Source of the DNA: an uncultured Pelagibacteraceae bacterium
GTDB lineage: Bacteria; Pseudomonadota; Alphaproteobacteria; Pelagibacterales; Pelagibacteraceae
Direction of reading: 5' to 3'
NCBI GenBank assembly: GCA_902516395.1
Contig: CABXYN010000001.1
Span: 40,797-104,796, forward strand
Length of the DNA stretch: 64,000 nucleotides
The position numbers and the translations under genes were made by a program. Under the pieces are notes generated by a model. That model ran no database searches and was not told the origin of the DNA. It saw only the letters and a program-made list of their open reading frames with translations. The first letter of the stretch is position 1. Every line of letters begins with the position of its first letter. Positions 9,063-18,472 of the stretch are shown here, in pieces.

Positions 9063-10164
9063 TTTTAGCTCAATAGAAAGTATAATTAAGACAGTTAAGA
9101 AAAATGGAATGTATATTCTTGTTGATGATGAGAGCAAACATGAAGAAATGGAAAATGAAGGTGATTTAGTAATTTCCACATCAGCTGTTAATCCTAATCA
9201 TATTAATTTCATGGCCAAACATGCAAGGGGATTAATTTGTTTAGCAATGGATAATGTACAATCAAAAAAAATCGGATTGACTTTGGCTTCACCAATAAAT
9301 CAATCTAGAAGTAAAACTGCTTTCACTTACTCTATAGAAGCTAAAAAAGGTGTTACAACTGGTATATCAGCCTATGATCGTGCTAGAACAATTAAAGCTG
9401 CATCAAATAAAAATGCAAAAAAAAATGATATTGTATCTCCAGGACATGTGTTTCCAGTTATAGCAAGAGATGGGGGTGTCCTTGTTAGAGCAGGGCATAC
9501 TGAAGCTTCAGTTGATATATCAAAACTTGCTAAAAAAAACAATTCAGCTGTAATTTGTGAAATTATGGCTGATGATGGAAAAATGGCTACAGGTAGAACA
9601 TTATTTAATTTTGCTAAAAAACATAAACTTAAAATAGGTAAGATTGAAGATTTAATTGCTTATAGGTTAAAGAGAGAGAAACTTGTTAAATTAAAAAAAA
9701 CCTCTTCAATAATTGTTCAAAAACAAAAATTTAAAATAAAAGTATTTGAAAATGTACTTGATGGGTCAGAAAACTTTGCACTGATAAAAGGAACCTTAAA
9801 GAAAGGAGTTGTCCCTAGATTAAGAGTAATATCATCTAATGTAGTTCAAAATTATTTAATTAATCAAAAACTTCCAAATTCATTTGATAAAACAATCTCA
9901 TATTTCAAAAAATATAATAATTGTGTTCTTGTATTTATAAGAGACCCAAATTTAAAATCAGTTACCCAAACACTTAAACAGTATAAAAGTAAAAATTTTT
10001 ATAAAAAAGGACATGATAAATTGATTAGAAACTATGGTATAGGGGCTCAAATTATTAAATCTTTGAATATTAAAAATATGATACTTGTTACTAGATCAAA
10101 AAAAAAAGTGATTGGTTTAGAAGGTTATGGAATTAAAATTAAAAAACAGGAAATAATAAAGTGA
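9049..10164 (+). CDS. ribB: 3,4-dihydroxy-2-butanone 4-phosphate synthase with degenerate GTP cyclohydrolase II-like domain
   Basis: Residues 1-200 are a complete DHBP synthase: ILVDDESKHEEMENEGDLV (acidic loop), ARGLICLAM, SPGHVFPVIARDGGVLVRAGHTEASVD and EIMADDGKMA. It makes the four-carbon unit of riboflavin from ribulose 5-phosphate. The C-terminal 165 residues align in outline with GTP cyclohydrolase II, ending NYGIGAQIIKSL and IGLEGYGIKIKK. The zinc-binding cysteines and the HSECLTGD-type core are absent, so this half is probably not a cyclohydrolase. Hybrids of this kind (RibBX type) are known. It overlaps ribE by 14 bases and ribH by four. Confidence 0.9.
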   Translation: MKKNNFSSIESIIKTVKKNGMYILVDDESKHEEMENEGDLVISTSAVNPNHINFMAKHARGLICLAMDNVQSKKIGLTLASPINQSRSKTAFTYSIEAKKGVTTGISAYDRARTIKAASNKNAKKNDIVSPGHVFPVIARDGGVLVRAGHTEASVDISKLAKKNNSAVICEIMADDGKMATGRTLFNFAKKHKLKIGKIEDLIAYRLKREKLVKLKKTSSIIVQKQKFKIKVFENVLDGSENFALIKGTLKKGVVPRLRVISSNVVQNYLINQKLPNSFDKTISYFKKYNNCVLVFIRDPNLKSVTQTLKQYKSKNFYKKGHDKLIRNYGIGAQIIKSLNIKNMILVTRSKKKVIGLEGYGIKIKKQEIIK

Positions 10165-10547
10165 AAAAAAAAATTTTAATTATTGTTGCAGGTTATTATG
10201 AAAATATTGCCAGATCTTTGTTAAAAAGTGCAAAAAATAAAATTAAAAATAGATGCAATATAAAAGTAATTAACGTACCTGGTGTATTTGAGATACCTGT
10301 TACTATATCAAAAAATTTAAAAAAATTTGATGGTTTTATTGCTTTAGGTTGCGTGATTAAAGGTCAAACACCTCATTTTGATTTTATATCTAAATCAACT
10401 ACTGATGCTTTGATGACATTATCAATAACATCTAAGAAGCCTGTGGGTAACGGTGTAATTACCTGTTTAAGCAAAAAACAAGCTATTGCACGTGGTAGGA
10501 AAGGTACAGAGGCCGCAGAAGCAGTTTTATCTGTTTTATCTCAATAA
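10161..10547 (+). CDS. ribH: 6,7-dimethyl-8-ribityllumazine synthase
   Basis: A 128-residue lumazine synthase, the penultimate riboflavin enzyme, joining the DHBP unit from RibB with the pyrimidine from RibD. Motifs are VPGVFEIPVT, ALGCVIKGQTPHFDFIS and PVGNGVITCLSKKQAIARG. It starts with GTG inside the ribB stop (GTGA). The protein is shorter than the usual 150 residues, mainly at the C-terminus, but all active-site blocks are present. The rib gene block is complete except for an evident GTP cyclohydrolase II. Confidence 0.95.
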   Translation: MKKKILIIVAGYYENIARSLLKSAKNKIKNRCNIKVINVPGVFEIPVTISKNLKKFDGFIALGCVIKGQTPHFDFISKSTTDALMTLSITSKKPVGNGVITCLSKKQAIARGRKGTEAAEAVLSVLSQ

Positions 10548-10550
10548 ATT

Positions 10551-10955
10551 ATGACAGTTCAATTTTCACCACAAAGAAATCCTAGAGTAATAATAATACA
10601 AAAACTCTATGGAAAACTTTTTAATAATGAGGAAAATATAACTTTTCCTAAGCATAGATTTAAAAAGTTTATAAAAGATATTGTGAATGGAACTATCGAG
10701 AGAGAAGAGTTAATAAATACAGAAATTAATAATCATTTAGAACAAGATTTAAAAATTAAAAATATGGACAAAGTTTTTCAAATTATAATTAAAAGTGCAA
10801 TTTTTGAATTCCTATATAAACCAAATACTTCAATCAAAATTATTATTAATGAATATCTGAAAGCATCAAATTTTTTTATTGATGACTCACAAACTAAATA
10901 CCTAAATGCTTTATTAGATAAAATTTCAAAAAAAATTAGAATAAGTAATGAATGA
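10551..10955 (+). CDS. nusB: Transcription antitermination factor NusB
   Basis: A 134-residue, all-helical protein of NusB length. The N-terminus has the arginine-rich patch seen in alphaproteobacterial NusB (FSPQRNPRVIIIQKLYGKLF). The C-terminal half keeps the hydrophobic pattern DKVFQIIIKSAIFEFLYKP...IIINEYLKASNFFIDDSQTKYLNALLD, matching the family signature of ...INEYVEIAK.F....KFINAVLD. NusB binds boxA RNA with S10 during rRNA antitermination. The ribH-nusB-thiL order is the classic proteobacterial one, which strengthens the call. It overlaps thiL by eight bases. Confidence 0.9.
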   Translation: MTVQFSPQRNPRVIIIQKLYGKLFNNEENITFPKHRFKKFIKDIVNGTIEREELINTEINNHLEQDLKIKNMDKVFQIIIKSAIFEFLYKPNTSIKIIINEYLKASNFFIDDSQTKYLNALLDKISKKIRISNE

Positions 10956-11907
10956 GTTTGCTTTAATTCAAAAGTACTTTAAAAAATTAACCTATAACAA
11001 TCCATCAGCATTAGACTTAAATGATGATGTTTTTTTTGATAAAAAGCATAAAGTTGTTGTTTCTGCTGATACTTATGTAGAGGGCGTTCATTTTCTTAAT
11101 TTTAAAAATCCTGATTTAGTAATTAAAAAAATTGTAAGATCTTCAATCTCAGACTTGTACTGCAAAGGTGTTACACCAAAATTTATTTTTATAGGTGCTA
11201 GTGGGAACAATAATTCTTTTTCAAAAAAAAATCTTAATATTATTTCTAAAAGTCTTAAAGAGGAACAAAAGAAATATGGTATTAAATTATCAGGTGGCGA
11301 CACAACTAAATCAAACAAAACAATCTTTACAATAATGTCGTTAGGTTATTCAAAAAGAATAGTGCAAAGAAATAAGTGTAAGAACGGTGATGATATATAT
11401 GTAACTGGAAACATGGGCGATAGCTATTTGGGACTACAAATTTTAAAAGGGAAAGTTTTATTAAATAAAAAAGAAAATAACTATTTTACTAAAAAATACT
11501 ATTTACCTAACTTACCTGTTAATATTTGCTCAAACCTTTTAAACTTTGCAAATTCCTCAATTGATATTTCAGATGGATTATTTGGAGATTTGAGCAAGTT
11601 AATTAATAAAAGTTTATTATTTTATAAAGTTGAACTAAATAAAATTCCAATTTCAATAAATTTGAGAAATTATCTTATAAATTCGAAAAAAAAGAAGATC
11701 AATTTCGTATCAAAAGGCGATGATTATCAAATTATATTTACATCCCCAAAAACGAAGAGAAGTTATATTAAAAAATTTTTTAAAAAGATGAATCAAAAAG
11801 TAACTCTAATAGGTTATTTAAGTAAAGATGCAAAAAATAATGAGATTGTTGATGGTGATAAGCGATTAAAACATGAGAATAATGAGGGATATCAACATAA
11901 TTTTTAA
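10948..11907 (+). CDS. thiL: Thiamine-monophosphate kinase
   Basis: A 319-residue PurM-like ATP-dependent kinase that phosphorylates thiamine monophosphate to the cofactor thiamine diphosphate. The N-terminus MNEFALIQKYFKKL, the acidic metal site VVVSADTYVEGVHF, the loop KLSGGDTTKSNK and IDISDGLFGDLSKL are all ThiL signatures. The C-terminus SKGDDYQIIFT is also typical. It overlaps nusB by eight bases and ends the operon; 74 noncoding bases follow before hppA. Confidence 0.95.
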   Translation: MNEFALIQKYFKKLTYNNPSALDLNDDVFFDKKHKVVVSADTYVEGVHFLNFKNPDLVIKKIVRSSISDLYCKGVTPKFIFIGASGNNNSFSKKNLNIISKSLKEEQKKYGIKLSGGDTTKSNKTIFTIMSLGYSKRIVQRNKCKNGDDIYVTGNMGDSYLGLQILKGKVLLNKKENNYFTKKYYLPNLPVNICSNLLNFANSSIDISDGLFGDLSKLINKSLLFYKVELNKIPISINLRNYLINSKKKKINFVSKGDDYQIIFTSPKTKRSYIKKFFKKMNQKVTLIGYLSKDAKNNEIVDGDKRLKHENNEGYQHNF

Positions 11908-11919
11908 AAAAGTTAAATA

Positions 11920-11947
11920 TTGCGTTTTATATCATATTTTGTATTAC
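11920..11947 (+). promoter_or_regulatory. Possible promoter for hppA
   Basis: TTGCGT (11920-11925) and TATTAC (11942-11947) are separated by 16 bases, a weak sigma-70-like pair in the 74-base gap before hppA. A ribosome-binding site AAGGA lies at 11972-11976, six bases before the hppA ATG. In such A+T-rich DNA a matching -10 is expected by chance, so the promoter call is tentative; the ribosome-binding site is convincing. Confidence 0.35.
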
Positions 11948-11981
11948 ATATTTTTCATAACTTTAATTAACAAGGAATTCA

Positions 11982-14087
11982 ATGAACACATCAACTGAAA
12001 CAATAATGTATTATATTATAGCGGCTGGATTATTATCCATCGTTTATGGTTTTATAACAGGTAGAAATATTTTAAATTCAAGCTCAGGTAATGCCAAAAT
12101 GTTAGAAATTGCATCTGCAATTCAAGAAGGGGCAAGAGCATATTTAAACAGACAATATAAAACAATTGCAATAGTTGGTGTAGTGGTTCTGATAATTATA
12201 ACTATTTTATTTAGTCCATTGGTTGGTTTAGGCTATTTAATTGGTGCAACTTTATCTGGAATTGCAGGTTATGTTGGAATGCTTGTTTCTGTTCAGGCTA
12301 ATGTAAGAACAGCTGAAGCTTCAAGGAAGAGCTTAGCGAGTGGTTTATCAATAGCATTTAAATCGGGTGCGGTAACTGGAATGTTGGTTGCTGGATTGGC
12401 ATTACTTTCAATTGCAGTTTATTATTATTATTTAGTAAAAGTTGGAATTGAGGAGAGAGAAATTGTTAATGCACTAGTTGCCTTAGGTTTTGGTGCATCA
12501 CTTATATCTATTTTTGCAAGACTTGGTGGAGGAATTTTTACAAAAGGTGCAGATGTTGGTGCAGATTTAGTTGGAAAAGTTGAAGCTGGTATCCCAGAGG
12601 ATGACCCAAGAAACCCTGCAGTAATTGCAGATAACGTTGGTGATAATGTTGGTGATTGTGCTGGTATGGCAGCTGATCTTTTTGAAACTTATGCAGTAAC
12701 TATTGTTGCTACTATGGTTCTTTCGTCAATTTTCTTTGTAAATGATTTAAATATGATGATATATCCATTAGCAATTGGAGGTGCTTGTATATTAACATCC
12801 ATTCTAGGAACTTTCTTTGTAACTCTTGGTAGTGATAAAAATATTATGAAAGCAATGTATAAAGGCTTTGTAATAACAGCAATAAGTTCTTTAATTATAT
12901 TATTTCCAATTACTAAACACGTTATAGGATTTACAACTGAGTATGTGGCAAATGGAAAAACATTCAATGGCCTAAGTCTATATTTTTGTGGAATTATTGG
13001 TTTAATAATCACAGGATTAATAATTTGGATTACAGAATATTATACAGGAACTGATTATAGACCTGTTAAAAGTGTTGCAAAATCCTCGACGACAGGTCAT
13101 GGAACGAACGTTATTCAAGGTCTAGCGGTATCCATGGAGGCAACGGCAGTTCCAGCCTTAATAATAGTTGGTGGAATTTTATGGACTAACCATATAGCAG
13201 GACTTTATGGGATAGCAATTGCAGTAACCACTATGTTAGCATTAGCTGGTATGGTTGTTGCTTTAGATGCTTATGGACCCGTCACAGATAATGCTGGTGG
13301 TATAGCCGAAATGTCAAATCTTCCGAAAAATGTACGTAAGACAACGGACGCTCTCGACGCAGTTGGTAATACAACCAAAGCTGTAACTAAAGGTTATGCA
13401 ATAGGTTCTGCTGGCCTCGGTGCATTAGTTCTTTTCGCAGCATACACAGAAGATATCAAACATTTTTCAAAAGTTGCAGGTTCAAATTTAGAAGGTATAT
13501 CAGTTACATTTGATCTATCTAACCCATATGTAGTAGTTGGTCTACTTATTGGTGGTATGTTACCATACCTTTTTGGATCTATGGGTATGCAAGCTGTTGG
13601 AAGAGCAGGTGGTGCAGTTGTTATTGAAGTTAGGCGTCAATTTAAAAAAATACCTGGTATAATGAAAAGAAAAGCAAAACCAGACTATGGAAAACTAGTT
13701 GATCTCTTAACGAAAGCTGCCATTAAAGAAATGGTTATTCCTTCGTTATTACCAATTTTATCCCCTATTATATTATATATAATAATTTATTTCATTGGTG
13801 GTCAGGTTGCAGCTTTATCTTCACTAGGTGCAATGCTACTAGGAGTTATTATAACTGGATTATTTGTTGCTGTTTCTATGACGGCAGGGGGTGGTGCCTG
13901 GGACAACGCAAAAAAATATATCGAAGATGGCAAATTTGGTGGCAAAGGATCAGAAGCTCACAAAGCTGCTGTAACCGGTGACACAGTAGGTGATCCGTAT
14001 AAAGACACAGCTGGTCCTGCTGTTAACCCTATGATTAAAATTACAAATATTGTAGCTCTTTTACTATTGGCTGTAATTGCAGGATAA
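11982..14087 (+). CDS. hppA: Membrane-bound proton-translocating pyrophosphatase, K+-independent type
   Basis: A 701-residue integral membrane H+-PPase with about 16 transmembrane helices that couples PPi hydrolysis to proton export across the inner membrane. The catalytic acidic loop [16 protein letters not shown], the [29 protein letters not shown] block and the C-terminal [14 protein letters not shown] and [19 protein letters not shown] blocks are intact. Lys466 and Thr469 in [10 protein letters not shown] are the pair that marks potassium-independent enzymes. Codon use is less A/T-biased than in neighbours, consistent with high expression. It ends one base before a convergent glycosyltransferase gene. 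Confidence 0.97.
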   Translation: MNTSTETIMYYIIAAGLLSIVYGFITGRNILNSSSGNAKMLEIASAIQEGARAYLNRQYKTIAIVGVVVLIIITILFSPLVGLGYLIGATLSGIAGYVGMLVSVQANVRTAEASRKSLASGLSIAFKSGAVTGMLVAGLALLSIAVYYYYLVKVGIEEREIVNALVALGFGASLISIFARLGGGIFTKGADVGADLVGKVEAGIPEDDPRNPAVIADNVGDNVGDCAGMAADLFETYAVTIVATMVLSSIFFVNDLNMMIYPLAIGGACILTSILGTFFVTLGSDKNIMKAMYKGFVITAISSLIILFPITKHVIGFTTEYVANGKTFNGLSLYFCGIIGLIITGLIIWITEYYTGTDYRPVKSVAKSSTTGHGTNVIQGLAVSMEATAVPALIIVGGILWTNHIAGLYGIAIAVTTMLALAGMVVALDAYGPVTDNAGGIAEMSNLPKNVRKTTDALDAVGNTTKAVTKGYAIGSAGLGALVLFAAYTEDIKHFSKVAGSNLEGISVTFDLSNPYVVVGLLIGGMLPYLFGSMGMQAVGRAGGAVVIEVRRQFKKIPGIMKRKAKPDYGKLVDLLTKAAIKEMVIPSLLPILSPIILYIIIYFIGGQVAALSSLGAMLLGVIITGLFVAVSMTAGGGAWDNAKKYIEDGKFGGKGSEAHKAAVTGDTVGDPYKDTAGPAVNPMIKITNIVALLLLAVIAG

Positions 14088-14088
14088 T

Positions 14089-15054
14089 TTATATTTTTTT
14101 ATATAAAGCAAAATTTTTATCCCAAGTAGATTTCCAATTTTCATGTATGGAAGGTACTGATCTTGATAAGTGATGACAAAGTGTATTAATTGGTGCTAGA
14201 CAATAGTATCTTTTATAAACTTGATGTAGAGGTTTTTCAAATGGTTCATTTATAGTATCACCAACTTTTCTTATCAATTGTCTATTGTTGATTAATATGT
14301 CCTTTGAAAATAAAATTGTTAATAGTGTTTCACGCACTACACGCCATTTATATTCCTTTCCAATAAATAATGATGTTTGAAATAATGTATCATAAAAAAA
14401 GGGATAGTCGCTTGGACATAAGATAATGTCTTCCTTTAACAATGAAGAAATTTTAGAAAATGAAGATAAAATCTCATCTATACAATTTGGCTCAAATAAA
14501 TAATCATCTTCTACAAATAAAATTAAATCTTCTGATTTTTCTGCCTGGTCACAACATTCTAAATAAGAGCCTCTATTGCCATTAATTTTTGTATTGTGTT
14601 TTATTACATTAAAACTATCTGATTTAAGAATGTTTATTATTTCATTGTCAAAACTCTCGCTAGAATTATCTGAAATTAAATGAAGATCAATTTCAACTTT
14701 ATTTTGATTAGTAAAATTTATTATTGATTCACGTAAACTGATTAAACATACAGAAATTAATGTTTTTTTGTCTATATTAGGAACTATTCTTTTCCATCTT
14801 ATAGTCGAATTCCAAAGATTATTATTAGGAGAGTATCTGAAAAAAATATCTAATTTTTTAATTTTTCTGGTTAAGTCAAGATATCCTTTAGAAAAATTGA
14901 ATGACTTATTATTAAAGTCAAATATATTTCCATTATTATTTTTATAATATGGGTTAATTATATTGAGAGTTTCCTTATCATATGCGTAAACATTAAGAAG
15001 TTTTAGCAATAATCTTTTAAATTTATTTTGTTTTTTTAAACTTCTTGAAAACAT
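14089..15054 (-). CDS. Putative GT-A-fold glycosyltransferase
   Basis: A 321-residue protein with no signal peptide. The middle part looks like a GT-A nucleotide-sugar transferase: a Rossmann-like start (TLISVCLISLRESI, EIDLHLISDNSSESF), the motif NGNRGSYLECCDQAE, and the metal-binding acidic motif LILFVEDDYLFEPNCIDE near residue 180. The C-terminal part (HHLSRSVPSIHENWKS) is not recognised. The acceptor and sugar cannot be told. It converges on hppA and is divergent from the rest of the glycan cassette, starting 69 bases from the GIY-YIG gene. It probably belongs to the same accessory region. Confidence 0.6.
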   Translation of the reverse strand: MFSRSLKKQNKFKRLLLKLLNVYAYDKETLNIINPYYKNNNGNIFDFNNKSFNFSKGYLDLTRKIKKLDIFFRYSPNNNLWNSTIRWKRIVPNIDKKTLISVCLISLRESIINFTNQNKVEIDLHLISDNSSESFDNEIINILKSDSFNVIKHNTKINGNRGSYLECCDQAEKSEDLILFVEDDYLFEPNCIDEILSSFSKISSLLKEDIILCPSDYPFFYDTLFQTSLFIGKEYKWRVVRETLLTILFSKDILINNRQLIRKVGDTINEPFEKPLHQVYKRYYCLAPINTLCHHLSRSVPSIHENWKSTWDKNFALYKKI

Positions 15055-15123
15055 TTTAAATTTTATACAAAAATTCTATTTATTGATAATATATTAATTT
15101 TATTTATATGTTCATAATAGTAA

Positions 15124-15405
15124 ATGAATTTTTATGTTTATATAATAATAACTAAGAGAAAAAGTAGATTTATTACTTATGTTGGATACACAATTAATAT
15201 TAAAAGACGATTATTAGCACATAATTCATCTAAAGGAGCAAAATTTACTAGAGGAAATAAATGGTTTGTAATTTACAAGAAATCTTATAGTTCAAAGGTT
15301 ATTGCTATGAAAGAGGAATATAAATTAAAAAAAAATTACAACTTAAGATCTAGAATTAAAAAAAAATATTTAAAAAATGAAAGTATCAATACTATTACCT
15401 TATAA
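15124..15405 (+). CDS. GIY-YIG nuclease-family protein (UPF0213/YhbQ-like)
   Basis: A 93-residue single-domain GIY-YIG protein. The motif halves are read as YVYIIITK and TYVGYTINIKRRLLAHN, followed by KGAKFTRGNKWFVIY with the conserved Arg, and AMKEEYKLKKN with the catalytic Glu. The layout matches the small UPF0213/YhbQ group, found beside many unrelated genes, some with DNA-nicking activity and most uncharacterised. The 3' end overlaps the next gene by 29 bases, so the two are probably translated from one mRNA. Confidence 0.8.
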   Translation: MNFYVYIIITKRKSRFITYVGYTINIKRRLLAHNSSKGAKFTRGNKWFVIYKKSYSSKVIAMKEEYKLKKNYNLRSRIKKKYLKNESINTITL

Positions 15406-17491
15406 AGAAAACTTCTCACCAGAGTATGCTGGTGCTGTGTCATTATTTGTAAAAGATACTGTAAAGATTAGTAATTATAAAAAAAATATCACTGTATATG
15501 GTAACACTTCTTACAAAAAAGGTTTTAAAATTAAATATAAAAATTTAAATTTAAAAAAGAAGTTTTTAAACAGTACAAGTAAAATATACGTAAAATCATT
15601 TCTTAACGAAGAATTAAAAAATAACTCAGATATAATTGAGATTCACAATAGACCTCTATATGTAAAACCAATTGTAGATGTAATAAATTCTAAAATAATA
15701 CTTTATTATCATAACGACCCTCTGTCGATGAGTGGCTCAGAATCTGATGATGATAGAATGTATTTATTGAAAAAATGTGAATATATAATTGTCATTAGTG
15801 AATGGATAAAAAAAAGATTATTAAAAAATCTTAATGTTGACAATACTTTGTTGCAAAAAATACATGTTATTCCTCATTCAACAAAAAAAATTAAAAATTC
15901 AAATTTAATAAACTCAAAAGAAAAAATAATTATATTTGTTGGTAAATTGAATTCTCAAAAGGGTTACGATATATTTGGTAATGTTATCATTAAGATTTTG
16001 AACAAAAACAATTCATGGAAAAGTGTAGTTGTTGGAGATGAGGAAAGAGAAAAGCTTACATTTAATCACAATAGATTAAATATAATGGGTTTCATTGAGC
16101 ATAACAAAGTATTAAAATTATTTGAAAAATCAAGTATTGCCGTTGTTCCTTCCAGATGGCAAGAACCACTTGGAAGAACTGGTTTGGAGGCTTCGAGTAG
16201 GGGATGCGCAACTATTGTTAGCAACCGCGGTGGTCTTCCAGAAACAATAACCGATGGAATAATAATTAATAAATTAAATGAAAAAGAACTTTTTAAACAA
16301 ATACAATTACTTATTGATAATAAAAAATTGAGAAATAAATTACAAAAGCAATCAATTTTAAATTTTAAACTAGATCATGGAGTTATCGCAAAAAAAATTG
16401 ATTTTGTAAGAGGTAAAATCGAAAAGAAATTCTGTTTTAGTATTAACAAAAAAAGTAAGCTAAAAATTTTACATATAACAAACTTTAATCAGAGATATTT
16501 TGGTAGGTTGCATTTTAATACTGGAACAAGAATTAATAATGGATTAATAAGACTTGGCCATAATATATTAAGTCTTTCAGATAGAGATTTAATTAACTTT
16601 TCAAAAACTTTTACAGATTATTCAGGTTCAAAATATCTCAATGATTTAGTATCGAAGACAATTGATAATTTTAAACCTGATATGATAATTTTAGGTCATG
16701 CAGATAAAATTAAAAATGAAATGTTAAGTGATATGAAAAATAAATTTAAAAATCTTTATATAGCACAATGGTTTTTAGACCCCTTGTCTAGAAGAGGCCC
16801 TGATTATGAGAAAAATAGATCAAGAATTCTTGATAAAATTAATTCCATAGATGCTTCATTTATTACGACTGATCCAAATTCATTAGATTTTAAAATTAAT
16901 AATTCTTTTTATATTCCCAATCCTTGCGATTCTTCATTAGATAATCTTCAAAATTTTAATGAAAACCCAATCTTTGATATTTTTTATGCTATAAGTCATG
17001 GTGTACATAGAGGCATTTTAAGAAAAGGTAAAAGTGATGAGAGAGAAATTTTTGTTAAGAAACTCCAAAAAAATTGTAAAAACATTAAATTTGATGTTTT
17101 TGGAATGTTTAATAGACAGCCTGTATGGGGTGAAGAATTTATTTCTTGCTTATCTAATTCTAAAATGGGTCTAAATCTCAGTAGAGGTAAACCAATAAAA
17201 TATTATAGCAGCGATCGTATAGCACAACTTATGGGTAACGGATTATTGACATTTATTGACAAGGAAACGAGATACGATGATTTTTTTAAAAATGATGAAA
17301 TGGTTTTTTATAAAAATATTGATGACCTGTCGGAAAAGATTAAAAAGTACAGCAGAGATATAAAAAACGCTAAAAAAATAGCAAGAAACGGTTATCTAAA
17401 ATACCATAAATATTTTAATTCAACTTTAGTTGCAAAGTACATAATAGATAGAACTATTGGAAATAATTCAAGTTTTTACTGGGATAAATAA
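15377..17491 (+). CDS. Two-domain glycosyltransferase (GT4 fused to CgeB-like GT-B domain)
   Basis: A 704-residue protein that appears to hold two GT-B enzymes. Residues 1-350 are GT4-like: start KVSILLPYKENFSPEYAGAV, the linker IIFVGKLNSQKGYDIF and the C-terminal nucleotide-sugar motif VVPSRWQEPLGRTGLEASSRG...SNRGGLPETI, with the E-x7-E pair. Residues about 365-700 form a second unit starting LKILHITNFNQRYFGRLHFNTG. Its tail (SKMGLNLSRG, YYSSDRIAQLMGNGLLTFID, DLSEKIKKYSRD) resembles CgeB/GT1-type C-terminal domains. It probably adds two sugars in sequence to a surface glycan. It overlaps the GIY-YIG gene by 29 bases and abuts the next gene. Confidence 0.75.
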   Translation: MKVSILLPYKENFSPEYAGAVSLFVKDTVKISNYKKNITVYGNTSYKKGFKIKYKNLNLKKKFLNSTSKIYVKSFLNEELKNNSDIIEIHNRPLYVKPIVDVINSKIILYYHNDPLSMSGSESDDDRMYLLKKCEYIIVISEWIKKRLLKNLNVDNTLLQKIHVIPHSTKKIKNSNLINSKEKIIIFVGKLNSQKGYDIFGNVIIKILNKNNSWKSVVVGDEEREKLTFNHNRLNIMGFIEHNKVLKLFEKSSIAVVPSRWQEPLGRTGLEASSRGCATIVSNRGGLPETITDGIIINKLNEKELFKQIQLLIDNKKLRNKLQKQSILNFKLDHGVIAKKIDFVRGKIEKKFCFSINKKSKLKILHITNFNQRYFGRLHFNTGTRINNGLIRLGHNILSLSDRDLINFSKTFTDYSGSKYLNDLVSKTIDNFKPDMIILGHADKIKNEMLSDMKNKFKNLYIAQWFLDPLSRRGPDYEKNRSRILDKINSIDASFITTDPNSLDFKINNSFYIPNPCDSSLDNLQNFNENPIFDIFYAISHGVHRGILRKGKSDEREIFVKKLQKNCKNIKFDVFGMFNRQPVWGEEFISCLSNSKMGLNLSRGKPIKYYSSDRIAQLMGNGLLTFIDKETRYDDFFKNDEMVFYKNIDDLSEKIKKYSRDIKNAKKIARNGYLKYHKYFNSTLVAKYIIDRTIGNNSSFYWDK

Positions 17492-18472
17492 ATGAAAATT
17501 TGTTTTATTGATAAAACAGAATTTTCATATTCTTTTAAAGATATAAACTCAAGTAAATTAAGAGGAGCAGAGTCAATTATTATTAATTTATCTAAAGAAG
17601 TTAGCAATTTAGGACATGAGGTATTTGTTTTTAATAATTGTGATTATGAATATAAATCAAAGAACTATACATGGTTACATATAGATAGGATTAATAAATT
17701 ATTTAAATTTGATGTTGTGGTTGCAAACGGTGATTGTAATTTTTTTAATCTTACAGATTCAAAAAATAATATTTTAATATCACATAGCAATCAGCCATTA
17801 GAGCAATTTTTAAGAAAAAGACAGCTATTCTCTTATTTAAAATTCAGACCCAAAATATGGATGACGAGTAAATATCAGATTGAAAAAAGATCGTCATTAA
17901 TTAAATTATTTGGACAAATGTTTATACCATGGTCAGTAGATAAAATATTTCTAGAGTCGAAAATTGATAACAATATTAACTCTAATCAAGCCATTTTCTC
18001 ATCAAGACCTGATAGGAACCTTAATACTTTAATTTATATGTGGGAAAATTTAATTAATCCTAAATTAAGAGGGAAGAAATTAATCATTTATGGACATAGT
18101 AAAAAAATAAATCAATCCAATATTATAAATAAAGGATTTGTTACACAAAATGAACTTGTGAATGATTTAAAAAGTTCAAGATTATTTCTAATTCCAGGGC
18201 ATAAAGCTGAAACATTTTGTTTAGCCGCTGAAGAGGCTAAGGAGTTATGTATACCAATCGTAACTCTCGGGATAGGTTGTCTTTCTGAAAGAGTTGAGCA
18301 TGGAATAACTGGCTTTATTGCAAAAAATAAAAATGAGTTTAGTGATTATACAATCAAACTCTTTAATGATGATCAACTTTGGATGAATTTAAGAAAAAAT
18401 TTGATTAGAATTAGAGGTGAAAATAATTGGATAAAAATAGCAAATACTTTTATATCCAAAGTATATGAATAA
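17492..18472 (+). CDS. GT4-family glycosyltransferase
   Basis: A 326-residue GT-B-fold protein. The N-terminal domain has KLRGAESIIINLSKEVSNLGHEVFVF, a typical acceptor-side helix. The C-terminal domain has SSRPDRNLNTLIYMWE, then KGFVTQNELVNDLKSSRLFLIPG and the donor-binding motif ETFCLAAEEAKELCIPIVTLG with ERVEHGITGFI. This is the E-x7-E pattern of GT4 enzymes. It begins directly after the preceding glycosyltransferase stop and overlaps the next gene by eight bases, so it is part of one glycan operon. Donor and acceptor are unknown. Confidence 0.8.
   Translation: MKICFIDKTEFSYSFKDINSSKLRGAESIIINLSKEVSNLGHEVFVFNNCDYEYKSKNYTWLHIDRINKLFKFDVVVANGDCNFFNLTDSKNNILISHSNQPLEQFLRKRQLFSYLKFRPKIWMTSKYQIEKRSSLIKLFGQMFIPWSVDKIFLESKIDNNINSNQAIFSSRPDRNLNTLIYMWENLINPKLRGKKLIIYGHSKKINQSNIINKGFVTQNELVNDLKSSRLFLIPGHKAETFCLAAEEAKELCIPIVTLGIGCLSERVEHGITGFIAKNKNEFSDYTIKLFNDDQLWMNLRKNLIRIRGENNWIKIANTFISKVYE

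Noticed and set aside
14085..14110. Bidirectional terminator between hppA and the glycosyltransferase
   Set aside because: TTATAT/ATATAA pairing is purely A/T and lies within the coding end; no stable stem.
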